From contig DAIDHV010000001.1 of the NCBI GenBank assembly GCA_027451905.1, positions 534,667 to 598,666 on the forward strand: a stretch of 64,000 bases of DNA, in the 5' to 3' direction. Below, in pieces: positions 16,133 through 23,565 of this stretch. The position numbers and the translations under genes were made by a program. The notes beneath the pieces were generated by a model that was given only the letters and a program-made list of their open reading frames with translations, was not told where the DNA came from and did not search any database. Origin of the DNA: Armatimonadota bacterium. GTDB taxonomy: Bacteria > Armatimonadota > Fimbriimonadia > Fimbriimonadales > Fimbriimonadaceae. Position 1 is the first letter of the stretch; every line of letters starts with the position of its first letter.

Positions 16133-17809
16133 ATGATTGCGGAGAAAGCGATGGCAAAGCAAAGTTCTTTGGGGCTTTGGGCATCTTTTAAGATTCTGCT
16201 GTGGGTGAAGTATCGAGAGGAAGTCAACCAAGGTTGGGCTCATATTGTTACTAGATTGTTATTTGGCGTCTTTGTTCTGCTTCCATTTTTAATCGCTTTT
16301 CTTGCTCCACCGGGTCACTCTGCAAGCCAACTTCCGTCACATCAATCTGGAATCTCTCACCTGCAATTGGAACAAGCAGGGTGGGAATTCACGGTTGGTA
16401 CGCTCATGGCAATCCTCACTTTTGGGGCACCTCATATTTCAGTTTCTAGGCATCAGGCAGAGCTTCTGCTGCCAAGCCCCTTTTATTCGCCGATTCTGTT
16501 TTTGTTTTCAATTATAAAAAGTGGCTTCGTCGTTTTTATAGTTGCTTTTGTTGGCAATGACATACTCAATTTCGTCTTCTTGTCCCCCACCGCCAATCTC
16601 ATTCGGTCGGCTGTAATAGCCATGATCTTCCTCTGCCTTTGGATGATCTATGTGACGGTTTCTTCCAGAATTGGCGTTTTAAGACTGCAGACGAAACGGC
16701 CCCCTTGGATTGGCAAACTACTGAAGGGAAAGGCCCTCCTCTTTTTTGCATTGGCTGCCCTTGTGGCAGGAGCATCTTTGGCCCAGAGCCAGCAACTGGA
16801 TGTTCGATTTCCTGCATCCATGTACCTTTCGTTTCCGGAGCTCAAATTGATGCAAGAAACTCTGAGCGGGAATGATCTGCCAATGGCTGCCCTTTTGGTC
16901 TTGGCTTGCGGAACGCTTTACCTGGGGATCTCCATGACGTTGCCGTTAGTTCCTCAGGCCCAGCAAACCTCCGCCATTTTCTCGATCTTGATCAATGAGA
17001 CAGTCGTCAATCGGCGCAGCAAAGGGCAGGCACGGTCATCTTCAAGCCCAAATGAATTGGTTAGCGTTTACGCCTCCCGCCAGAACCGTCAGAGGTTCTT
17101 CCAATTGCCCAAGGAGATTGCCGAAATGAAATGCGCTGGGGAAGAGGGCCTGAGGTGGTATAGATTGGTCTTGCGACTTCGAAAAGGATGGCAAAACTAC
17201 TATTCCTCTCTTGCAATGAGTACGATTTTTGCTTTTCTGGGATCTGCCCTTTTGGCTTATATCACGAAATCGAGTGACTTTCCTAATGCAATAGCTATCT
17301 TTGTGATAGCGGCTTTTCGCCTCAGGAGCGCTGACGTGGCGAGCTTGACTTCGCGAGCAGATCTCGTAAGAACCTTCCCCTTTACTGGCAAAAAAGTGAT
17401 CCTCCAAACCCTGCGCGGAATCGACTTCCTCAAGACTTCCGTATTAATAGCTGCTGCCTCCTTGGGCGCAATTGCCGCATTTCAGAATCTCAAATTAGGG
17501 ATTGAAGTTGGACTGCTTGTAACAACCTGCCTAGCCCTTTTCTATACAGCAAACATTGCAATGGCTTTTTCTAATTCTCCTGTTTTTGGATTACCTCGGC
17601 AATTCAGCGAGCTTTTGGAGGCTATTGTCTTAGTTCTTATTCCGGGAGTATCTGGTGGACTCATTTTTATTCACTTTGAGAAGGTCAAGATGTCCGGCGT
17701 GGGGGTCTTGATAGACATAGCTTCAGCCTTTGCTCTCAGTTGGCTCTATATCATGATCGCTTGCAATCGGTACGACAAATACGAGCCTAATCTTCATATT
17801 CAAGTTTAA
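16133..17809 (+). CDS. Large membrane protein, putative ABC exporter permease
   Basis: This 558-residue integral membrane protein has about 10-12 hydrophobic segments, among them ~35-55 (LLFGVFVLLPFLIAFL), ~110-165, ~195-215, ~240-270, ~365-405 and ~435-550. No catalytic motif is visible. Its position right after an ABC ATPase (50-nt gap, same strand) and its size fit the permease of an ABC-2-like exporter, although I do not recognise a named family. An in-frame second ATG at 16151 is an alternative start. A basic cytoplasmic loop lies around residues 285-340. Confidence 0.72.
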   Translation: MIAEKAMAKQSSLGLWASFKILLWVKYREEVNQGWAHIVTRLLFGVFVLLPFLIAFLAPPGHSASQLPSHQSGISHLQLEQAGWEFTVGTLMAILTFGAPHISVSRHQAELLLPSPFYSPILFLFSIIKSGFVVFIVAFVGNDILNFVFLSPTANLIRSAVIAMIFLCLWMIYVTVSSRIGVLRLQTKRPPWIGKLLKGKALLFFALAALVAGASLAQSQQLDVRFPASMYLSFPELKLMQETLSGNDLPMAALLVLACGTLYLGISMTLPLVPQAQQTSAIFSILINETVVNRRSKGQARSSSSPNELVSVYASRQNRQRFFQLPKEIAEMKCAGEEGLRWYRLVLRLRKGWQNYYSSLAMSTIFAFLGSALLAYITKSSDFPNAIAIFVIAAFRLRSADVASLTSRADLVRTFPFTGKKVILQTLRGIDFLKTSVLIAAASLGAIAAFQNLKLGIEVGLLVTTCLALFYTANIAMAFSNSPVFGLPRQFSELLEAIVLVLIPGVSGGLIFIHFEKVKMSGVGVLIDIASAFALSWLYIMIACNRYDKYEPNLHIQV

Positions 17810-17831
17810 ACCTGCTTCTGGGAATTGACCT

Positions 17832-17866
17832 CCCTTCCTTTCATCGCGGAGCGTTGAGAGGAAGGG
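17832..17866. repeat. Inverted repeat, possible interspersed palindromic element
   Basis: CCCTTCCT (17832-17839) pairs with AGGAAGGG (17859-17866) around a 19-nt centre containing GCGGAGCG. A G-rich run (GTCGGGGATGG) follows. The layout resembles short palindromic repeats scattered in many genomes between genes. A loosely similar G-rich element occurs near 56020-56080 in this window. Whether they belong to one family cannot be shown from two copies. Confidence 0.4.
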
Positions 17867-18108
17867 TCGGGGATGGTGAACTACGGCGAATTCAGTACAC
17901 ACCTATTTATCTTGAGAAGGAAATTTAGGCTGAAAATTGCTCTCCGCACATTGTCAATAGTTAGAAAAAGCAGCGTGGTAACCAGCAAGCGCTGTTCTAA
18001 TAGGCGCGAGACCCCGCTACTGGCAAAGTTCGCCTTCAGTTACAGACGTCCTGCTGGGACACTGCCCTTCCAGAGCCTTCTTAACGAAGCAAAACCAAAA
18101 AATCAAAG

Positions 18109-18137
18109 GCCCAATTCTAAGTATCTTAGAATTGGGC
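18109..18137. terminator. Bidirectional terminator between permease and GYF protein genes
   Basis: A 13-bp perfect stem, GCCCAATTCTAAG (18109-18121) with CTTAGAATTGGGC (18125-18137), has a TAT loop. On the minus strand it is followed by TTTGATTTTTT, so it terminates the minus-strand GYF gene ending at 18163. On the plus strand CTTT follows, which may stop readthrough from the permease operon. Confidence 0.85.
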
Positions 18138-18162
18138 TTTGCAATCAACCTTGGTCAGCAGA

Positions 18163-18750
18163 TTAAACTTTGATCTGCTTCCAAGCATGGGTCAGCAACA
18201 TGCCAGTTGTGTGCATATTGAACCCATTAGGGGTCGTGTTAAAGTTTGCGCCACTGTGCATCATAGCCGCGCCGAACACAAAGATCATTAAGATGTAGGC
18301 GATAATGCCAAGAGCCTGCAAAACCAGCAAAACGGTTGAAATAATAACTAGAGTCTGGGCGGCAGGATGACCTTTAGCCTTGGCTTGGTTCGCATAAACC
18401 AAGGCTAAAACTTCAAAAATGACAGGGCAGCACAAGAATCCGATGATGCAAAAAATCAAAGACTTCTTGTATTCATCTTCACCAGTATCGAACGAACCGG
18501 TCCTTGGATAAGCGGCATAGCCACTAGAAGGAGCTCCGATATTCCCAGGTGTTGACGGGATTTGAGCAGCTCGGGGCGCCTCTGTTGGCCTTAATAGCTC
18601 TGGCAAGACTGAAGAAGCCTTGACAACCGTGCCTAATTCATCTTTTAGGTCCGAATCAGCCGTAATTCTTCCCTCTGATGCCCACGCTCGAAGAGTGGCT
18701 ATGTCAGCAGGCCCGTAATCCTGCCCCCCTATGGAAACAAAATATTTCAC
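18163..18750 (-). CDS. GYF_2-domain (DUF4339-like) membrane protein
   Basis: This 195-residue protein begins with a GYF_2-type domain at ~1-50: KYFVSIGGQDYGPADIATL, then RAWASEGRITADSDL. In such proteins the aromatic/Gly-Pro core is thought to bind peptides or assist secretion-linked complexes. A Pro/Ser/Ala linker (~58-95) leads to two hydrophobic helices at ~105-125 and ~137-160. Functions of bacterial GYF_2 proteins are largely unknown. Two more GYF_2 genes lie at 20203-21445. A terminator follows its stop. It is transcribed divergently from tag. Confidence 0.75.
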   Translation of the reverse strand: MKYFVSIGGQDYGPADIATLRAWASEGRITADSDLKDELGTVVKASSVLPELLRPTEAPRAAQIPSTPGNIGAPSSGYAAYPRTGSFDTGEDEYKKSLIFCIIGFLCCPVIFEVLALVYANQAKAKGHPAAQTLVIISTVLLVLQALGIIAYILMIFVFGAAMMHSGANFNTTPNGFNMHTTGMLLTHAWKQIKV

Positions 18751-18862
18751 GATGCAAGTATAGCAAGAAACAATAGAAACGTCATAGTAAAATACAAACT
18801 GAGTGCAATTTATGCACCCTACTGACTTTTGTTAAGAAGTCTTTTAGGAAGAGGGGTTACTT

Positions 18863-19438
18863 TTGAGTGAAACATATTGCCAATTTGTGCGAAGCGGACG
18901 TGCAGGAAAGTTGCTTGCTGACTATCACGATTTGGAATATGGCTCCCCCCAAAGAGATGAGAATGTCTTATTTGAAAGGCTCACGTTAGAAACCTTTCAA
19001 GCAGGACTAAGCTGGGAAATTGTCCTGAAGAAGCGGACCGGTTTGGCAGAAGCTTTCAAAGGCTATCAGGCAGATTGTGTTGCTGCCTTTACACCGGCTG
19101 ATGTAGATGAGATCGTCTCGAATCCTCACGTGATTCGGAATCGGCGCAAGGTCGAAGCTGCCATTTATAATGCCCAACAAGTCATCCTCTTGCGGGAGGA
19201 GTTTGGTGGTTTTGCCGAGTGGCTTGATCATGAGTCTTTGAATTCTCAAGGAGAATGGCTGCCTGCTTTCAAAAAGAGATTCAAGTTTATGGGTGGTGAG
19301 GTGGTCGGTGAGTTTCTGATCTCGCTTGGACTGATCCCAGGAGCACATGATCCTGACTGCACCACGGGCTTGCAGCCCCACATGGGAAGCTGGGATCAGT
19401 TTCGCACCTCAGCCGGTAAAAAACGGAGCCACAAGTGA
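18863..19438 (+). CDS. tag: DNA-3-methyladenine glycosylase I family protein
   Basis: This 191-residue glycosylase matches E. coli Tag in layout. Zinc ligands are Cys6, His22, His162 and Cys166 (the last pair in HDPDC). The substrate-pocket Tyr (ADYHDL) and Glu43 in LTLETFQAGLSWE correspond to the catalytic-site Tyr16 and Glu38. The Trp that stacks near the N-terminus (CGW in E. coli) reads CQF, and EWG reads EYG, so it may belong to a divergent Tag-like subgroup. It removes 3-methyladenine from alkylated DNA. The start is TTG 18863 after GAGGGG. It overlaps the next gene by 4 nt. Confidence 0.88.
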   Translation: MSETYCQFVRSGRAGKLLADYHDLEYGSPQRDENVLFERLTLETFQAGLSWEIVLKKRTGLAEAFKGYQADCVAAFTPADVDEIVSNPHVIRNRRKVEAAIYNAQQVILLREEFGGFAEWLDHESLNSQGEWLPAFKKRFKFMGGEVVGEFLISLGLIPGAHDPDCTTGLQPHMGSWDQFRTSAGKKRSHK

Positions 19439-20151
19439 TACCCCAAGGTAGCAAACAATGCCCCAAGTGCGGCGTTTTGTTACCAATTGGGATGCCACGA
19501 TGTACAAAATGTGGTTCAACCGTACCTGTTCCCCAGATCGATCAGACCCAAAGCTTTAGCTCTAGCCCCTATGGATCGGGTAGCAACGCATTCCAAGCCC
19601 CGCCACCAAACTCTTCTGCTCCGTCTGGCACTCAAAGTTCTCCGCCGAACGGGCAGCCTATGGGACCCAATCCGCCCCGACCCAATGCTGCGCTGAAGAT
19701 ATGCCCCCAATGCAAGCGGCAAATGCTGGCATCACTAGAGAAATGCCCGATGTGCGGCTACCAATTTGCAAATCCCCACTGGCAGCCGGGAGGTTCCCAA
19801 CCTTACCAAAACCTTTTGTTTGGCCGACCACCATTAAGCCAGGGATCTCCTCAATACCCGGCAATGCAAGGGCAAGGGACGGCACCCATGTTTGGTCAGA
19901 ATCACCTCCTTATCGTAGCGTTAGTCAGTTTGTTTCTTGGGGGAGCGATTGGGATGTTCCTCAATGGTCAAACCAAGAAAGGAATCATTTCCATCGTTGT
20001 GACAATTGGACTTGTCATTGTTGGGTTCTTAACTTTTGGTCTAGGATTTCTTGCCCTAGCCGCCTTTGAAATTGTTGCAAAAGTGGACGCCATCATCATT
20101 GCCAATAAATTGCAAAATGGCATCCCCGTCGGCCCAGACCAGTGGTTCTAG
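19435..20151 (+). CDS. Zinc-ribbon membrane protein (TM2-like C-terminus)
   Basis: This 238-residue protein has two zinc ribbons at the N-terminal side: CPKCGVLLPIGMPRCTKCG (~9-27) and CPQCKRQMLASLEKCPMCG (~86-105), joined by a Pro/Ser/Asn-rich linker. The C-terminal third has two to three hydrophobic segments (LLIVALVSLFLGGAIGMFL, a Gly-rich GIISIVVTIGLVIVGFL) arranged like TM2-domain proteins, ending in IPVGPDQWF. It is probably a membrane protein with cytoplasmic ribbons; the function is unknown. The GTG start at 19435 overlaps the tag stop by 4 nt. Its Pro-rich linker style resembles the neighbouring GYF_2 proteins. Confidence 0.75.
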   Translation: MIPQGSKQCPKCGVLLPIGMPRCTKCGSTVPVPQIDQTQSFSSSPYGSGSNAFQAPPPNSSAPSGTQSSPPNGQPMGPNPPRPNAALKICPQCKRQMLASLEKCPMCGYQFANPHWQPGGSQPYQNLLFGRPPLSQGSPQYPAMQGQGTAPMFGQNHLLIVALVSLFLGGAIGMFLNGQTKKGIISIVVTIGLVIVGFLTFGLGFLALAAFEIVAKVDAIIIANKLQNGIPVGPDQWF

Positions 20152-20202
20152 GATGCCGTTTTCTTGCATTCTCCCCATCGTTCTTAGAAGCTAAAAATGG
20201 AT

Positions 20203-20835
20203 CTAAGCAATGAGAACAAGCACGACGATCAAAAAAAGAATAAGGCTGATTCCAAAGCTGACAACCGAGATTCCTATCGGCAAATCCGCCTCCGCGATGC
20301 CTCGCTGTTTGGCTCTCAGCGCCCACCTAAACGCAAAAGGCTGAAGTAGCAGAGCTACCGGCGGCACAACCAACCCCATAAGCAAAGCCAAGATCGAAAG
20401 ACTGTAAGACGCTTGATATTCGGGATAGCCTTCTTGGTTTCGTTTGTCCGAACCGGCACCTAGCTGAAAGTGCCGATCAAATCCGGTTTCAAATTCATCC
20501 AGCATAGGTGGTGGAGTTGGTGGACTGGGAACGTGGAACGGCATCGGATCGGGATCCGGCTTTGAAAACTCAAAAAACCTGCTCGCTAGGCAGCTACCAT
20601 TGAGGTTGTCTACCACCATCATATCGGGGGCAATTCTGCCATCTTCACACCATCGAAGCAATCCTTCTCGATCAGAAGGGCCATACCTGCGGCCGTCGCC
20701 TCCAATCACCCAAAACTGCTGACCAGACAGCGGAAATTCTAAATGCTGACTTGCGCCGGGGATTGCCTGTGGCTCCTGACCAGTTCCATTTGCAGGAGAT
20801 GGCGGCGGCAGGGGTGAGCCTTGATTAGGCTCCAT
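20203..20835 (-). CDS. GYF_2-domain membrane protein
   Basis: This 210-residue protein is counted from ATG 20835, which lies 10 nt inside the end of the preceding gene; the open frame extends to 20874. A Pro/Gly-rich N-terminus (~1-35) is followed by a GYF_2-like domain at ~38-85 (FWVIGGDGRRYGPSDREGL, then LRWCEDGRIAPDMM). After a Pro-rich linker come two hydrophobic segments (~140-165 and ~185-210). It is translationally coupled to the upstream GYF_2 gene. It lacks the QGGYPG repeats of that neighbour. Confidence 0.72.
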   Translation of the reverse strand: MEPNQGSPLPPPSPANGTGQEPQAIPGASQHLEFPLSGQQFWVIGGDGRRYGPSDREGLLRWCEDGRIAPDMMVVDNLNGSCLASRFFEFSKPDPDPMPFHVPSPPTPPPMLDEFETGFDRHFQLGAGSDKRNQEGYPEYQASYSLSILALLMGLVVPPVALLLQPFAFRWALRAKQRGIAEADLPIGISVVSFGISLILFLIVVLVLIA

Positions 20836-21445
20836 GCATCTTCCACCAAATTGAATAAACAACCTGAAGGCCAAACCCGATCGAGGTTAGCCAAACCATG
20901 AGTTTCCCCCACGGTTTACCGGTTGAAGCCATATAGATCGCAAAGACCAGACCCAAGAATGCAGGCACCGTGTTGCAGCAAAGCTCAAAACCGACTAAAG
21001 CCATCAAGGCAGTCAGACAGCCATTGTTGTTGCTTCCGTAGGTTCCGGTTCCCATCAACAAGGGATCGTTCATCATGGATCCTGATGGGTTCCAATGTGG
21101 GTTTGGGCCCGACTGCGGATATCCGCCCTGCCCCGGATAACCACCTTGGCCCGGATAACCACCTTGGCCAGTCATAGGAGGATATCCGCCCATCGGGTCC
21201 GAAGGAGGAACATAAGCTCCTGGCGCAGGGGGCCCACTCTTGGTATTGGAAAGCTGGTTTGCCTGGGGCCCTCCGGGACCCAAGAAGTTCAATTTGTCGG
21301 AAGCATGAAAAGCATTCCCACTTTCATCAAACAACTGCATGTCAGGCGTGATTCGGCCCTGATTTGCCCATTCCTGAAGAGTTGTCAGATCTGCGGGGCC
21401 ATGCCTCATGCCGTCCGAAGCCAAAACATAGAACTTTTCGTTCAT
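20825..21445 (-). CDS. GYF_2-domain membrane protein with Gly-Tyr-Pro repeats
   Basis: This 206-residue protein has an N-terminal GYF_2-like domain at ~3-50 (KFYVLASDGMRHGPADLTTL, then QEWANQGRITPDMQLF). The linker (~65-125) contains three tandem QGGYPG-type units. Two hydrophobic helices follow at ~140-165 and ~178-198. The domain pairs closely with those at 18163-18750 and 20203-20835, consistent with local duplication. The gene is first in a two-gene minus-strand operon. No known partner can be named from sequence. Confidence 0.74.
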   Translation of the reverse strand: MNEKFYVLASDGMRHGPADLTTLQEWANQGRITPDMQLFDESGNAFHASDKLNFLGPGGPQANQLSNTKSGPPAPGAYVPPSDPMGGYPPMTGQGGYPGQGGYPGQGGYPQSGPNPHWNPSGSMMNDPLLMGTGTYGSNNNGCLTALMALVGFELCCNTVPAFLGLVFAIYMASTGKPWGKLMVWLTSIGFGLQVVYSIWWKMHGA

Positions 21446-21543
21446 TGCTTTGTCTATTGTACAGCCACTTGAAAAGAGATTGATGACCCTGCATGAGTTC
21501 GGGGGAAAGTAGGCAAGTTAAAAATCCTGCCAAACTCATAGAA

Positions 21544-22560
21544 ATGGAAAATTGGACGCGTTGCCTTTACATTGATAGTCATACTGGCGGTGAACCAACG
21601 CGAGTCATCTTTGAAGGTGGCCCCCATTTGGGCGCAGGATCGGCCCTAGAAAGGGCAAAATCTCTTGCCCAGCACCGCGCCCCCTTCCTTAATGGCTCCA
21701 TCGGAGAGCCAAGAGGCAATGATGCGGTGGTTGGCGCCATCCTTTATCCTATCCAGCCGGAGTCTTCATCCCCGTCGGCAGCCAATGCGGGGGTGATTTA
21801 CTACAATCCAGCCGGTCCTCTTGGCATGTGCGGACATGGCACCATTGGCGTTGTGGAGACAATCCGCCAAAGCCCCAAATTAAAGGATTTTGCCCCCCAG
21901 TGGATGAAAGATCTAGCCCAACTTGATGAATTCACCCTAGAAACTCCTGCGGGGCAAGTGGTGGCAAGAGTGCAATCGGACGGCTCTGTGGAAATCGAAA
22001 ATGTGGCTTCTTACCTCTATCGGACTGGGGTAACCATGACCACTGATCACTACGGACCATTCACGGGAGACGTTGCTTACGGCGGAAACTGGTTTTTTCT
22101 TTCAAGCACCTGCCCAGTGCCAATCGAATTTAAGAATCGGGCAAAACTGCTTGAAGTCACCACCGAAATCAAACTGGCACTGGCTAAGGCAGGCATTACC
22201 GGAGAAAACGATAGTGAAATTGACCACGTCGAACTGTTTGGCCCTCCCTCTCATCCTGATGCCAAGAGTAAGAACTTTGTATTGTGCCCAGGAGGGGCGT
22301 ATGACCGATCACCTTGCGGCACGGGAACTTCGGCTAAGCTTGCCTGCCTGTTTGCATCTGGCAAACTAAAAGCCGGAGAAACTTGGGTTCAAGAAAGCAT
22401 CACCGGCAGCTTGTTTTACGGCCGGTGCGTTTTAGCAGACGATGGCCAATCGGTGATTCCAACCATTCGCGGAAAGGCCTACATCTGCGGATTTGGGAGC
22501 CTGGTCTTTGATTCAGCGGACCCTCTTCAGGGCGGCATCATCGAAGTATCCTATGCTTAG
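21544..22560 (+). CDS. Proline racemase family, 4-hydroxyproline 2-epimerase type
   Basis: This 338-residue enzyme starts at ATG 21544, where the family begins (IDSHTGGEPTRV at ~10); the frame is open from 21493. Both catalytic cysteines of the epimerase group are present: GMCGHGTIG (~Cys96) and DRSPCGTGTSAKLA (~Cys255). Dehydratase relatives replace the first by Thr or Ser, so epimerase or racemase activity is favoured. It would interconvert trans-4-hydroxy-L-proline and cis-4-hydroxy-D-proline. The convergent neighbours encode later steps of that pathway. The exact substrate (proline or hydroxyproline) is inferred from context. Confidence 0.85.
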   Translation: MENWTRCLYIDSHTGGEPTRVIFEGGPHLGAGSALERAKSLAQHRAPFLNGSIGEPRGNDAVVGAILYPIQPESSSPSAANAGVIYYNPAGPLGMCGHGTIGVVETIRQSPKLKDFAPQWMKDLAQLDEFTLETPAGQVVARVQSDGSVEIENVASYLYRTGVTMTTDHYGPFTGDVAYGGNWFFLSSTCPVPIEFKNRAKLLEVTTEIKLALAKAGITGENDSEIDHVELFGPPSHPDAKSKNFVLCPGGAYDRSPCGTGTSAKLACLFASGKLKAGETWVQESITGSLFYGRCVLADDGQSVIPTIRGKAYICGFGSLVFDSADPLQGGIIEVSYA

Positions 22561-22616
22561 GCATAACTCAACGTAAGTAGCTTTGGAGGCTGCGCAAGCA
22601 TCGCAAAAACCTGCCG

Positions 22617-23528
22617 CTACGCGTTCACTAAGCTCTTTCGGGATGCGAGAGCCTGTTTGGTGATTGCGATTGCCTCATCACGTTCTTTTCCGGCGAGGGC
22701 AAGACGCGGAGATCGCACCAACTCTGAGCCCAATCCTACTTCTTGCTGGACCAGCTTAATCAACTGTACAAATTTTGGCACCGTATCTAACCTCAGCAGC
22801 GGTAAAAACCACGAGTAAAGCGGCATTGCTGCCTCGACGCCATGGTTCATGGCCTTGTTGAATAGCTCAACGCTTTCTTCTGGAAACGCGTTGACCAAAC
22901 CTGCTATCCAACCGCAAGCGCCCATTGCAATACCCTCCACAATCACATCATCAACTCCCACAAACAGCTTGAGGCGTTCTCCGCACAGAGACCGTATGGC
23001 GGCGATGCGTCGAACGTCTGTGCTGGACTCTTTGACCGCATGAAGATTGGCGTTTTCGTTGGCTAATTCTTCAATTTGCTCAGGCAAGGTATCCGTCCCA
23101 TAAGCAACCGGATTGTTGTAAAGCATGCAGCTCAGTTCAGTAGAATGGAGAACAGCCTGAAAATAGGCTTTGGTTTCTGACCAATCCCCTTTATACACAT
23201 AAGGTGGCAAGAGCATCAACCCGCTACAGCCGCCTTTTTCTGCCATGGATGCCATGGCCACTGCGTCGGGAGCCGTCAGGGCACTGACCCCCAAAATGAC
23301 CGGTATTTTGCCATTGGCAGCTTCGACTGCCTTGGCAACCAAGGCCGATTTCTCGGTTGCAGATAATGCAGCCGCTTCTCCCAAGGACCCTCCTAGAACC
23401 ACTCCAGTGCAGCCAGCCTCGATAAATCGGCATATGTGCTTGGCAAAAAAGTCGAAATCTATCGAGCCATCTTGATGAAACGGTGTGGTGATTGCCGGCA
23501 TAACGCCATGCCAGTCGGATTTATTCAT
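22617..23528 (-). CDS. DapA-superfamily lyase/deaminase, likely hydroxyproline catabolic
   Basis: This 303-residue TIM-barrel protein has the DapA-family Schiff-base lysine in HAVKESS (~Lys165), the Tyr of LYNNPVAYG and the substrate-loop GGSLGEA (replacing GTTGE). The family includes dihydrodipicolinate synthase, N-acetylneuraminate lyase and 1-pyrroline-4-hydroxy-2-carboxylate deaminase. The adjacent epimerase and semialdehyde dehydrogenase favour the last activity, giving 2-oxoglutarate semialdehyde. ATG 23528 is chosen because MNKSDWHGVMPAITTPF aligns with family starts; the longer frame to 23639 overlaps the neighbour. It lies downstream of the dehydrogenase on the same strand. Confidence 0.82.
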   Translation of the reverse strand: MNKSDWHGVMPAITTPFHQDGSIDFDFFAKHICRFIEAGCTGVVLGGSLGEAAALSATEKSALVAKAVEAANGKIPVILGVSALTAPDAVAMASMAEKGGCSGLMLLPPYVYKGDWSETKAYFQAVLHSTELSCMLYNNPVAYGTDTLPEQIEELANENANLHAVKESSTDVRRIAAIRSLCGERLKLFVGVDDVIVEGIAMGACGWIAGLVNAFPEESVELFNKAMNHGVEAAMPLYSWFLPLLRLDTVPKFVQLIKLVQQEVGLGSELVRSPRLALAGKERDEAIAITKQALASRKSLVNA

Positions 23529-23565
23529 GGGCCCTTTAAGGCTACCCGTTTCTTGCAATTTAGGT

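Larger units (their letters stand above)
17810..18162. other. Intergenic region with inverted repeat and terminator, no gene supported
   Basis: The gap between the permease and the GYF gene contains an 8-bp inverted repeat (17832-17866) resembling interspersed palindromic repeats and a bidirectional terminator (18109-18137). A 97-codon open frame at 17873-18166 overlaps both the repeat edge and the terminator, has a composition unlike a folded protein, and is not called as a gene. Confidence 0.7.

Noticed and set aside
17873-18166. 97-codon plus-strand ORF
   Set aside because: It overlaps a palindromic repeat and a terminator, has no RBS, and looks like translated non-coding DNA.
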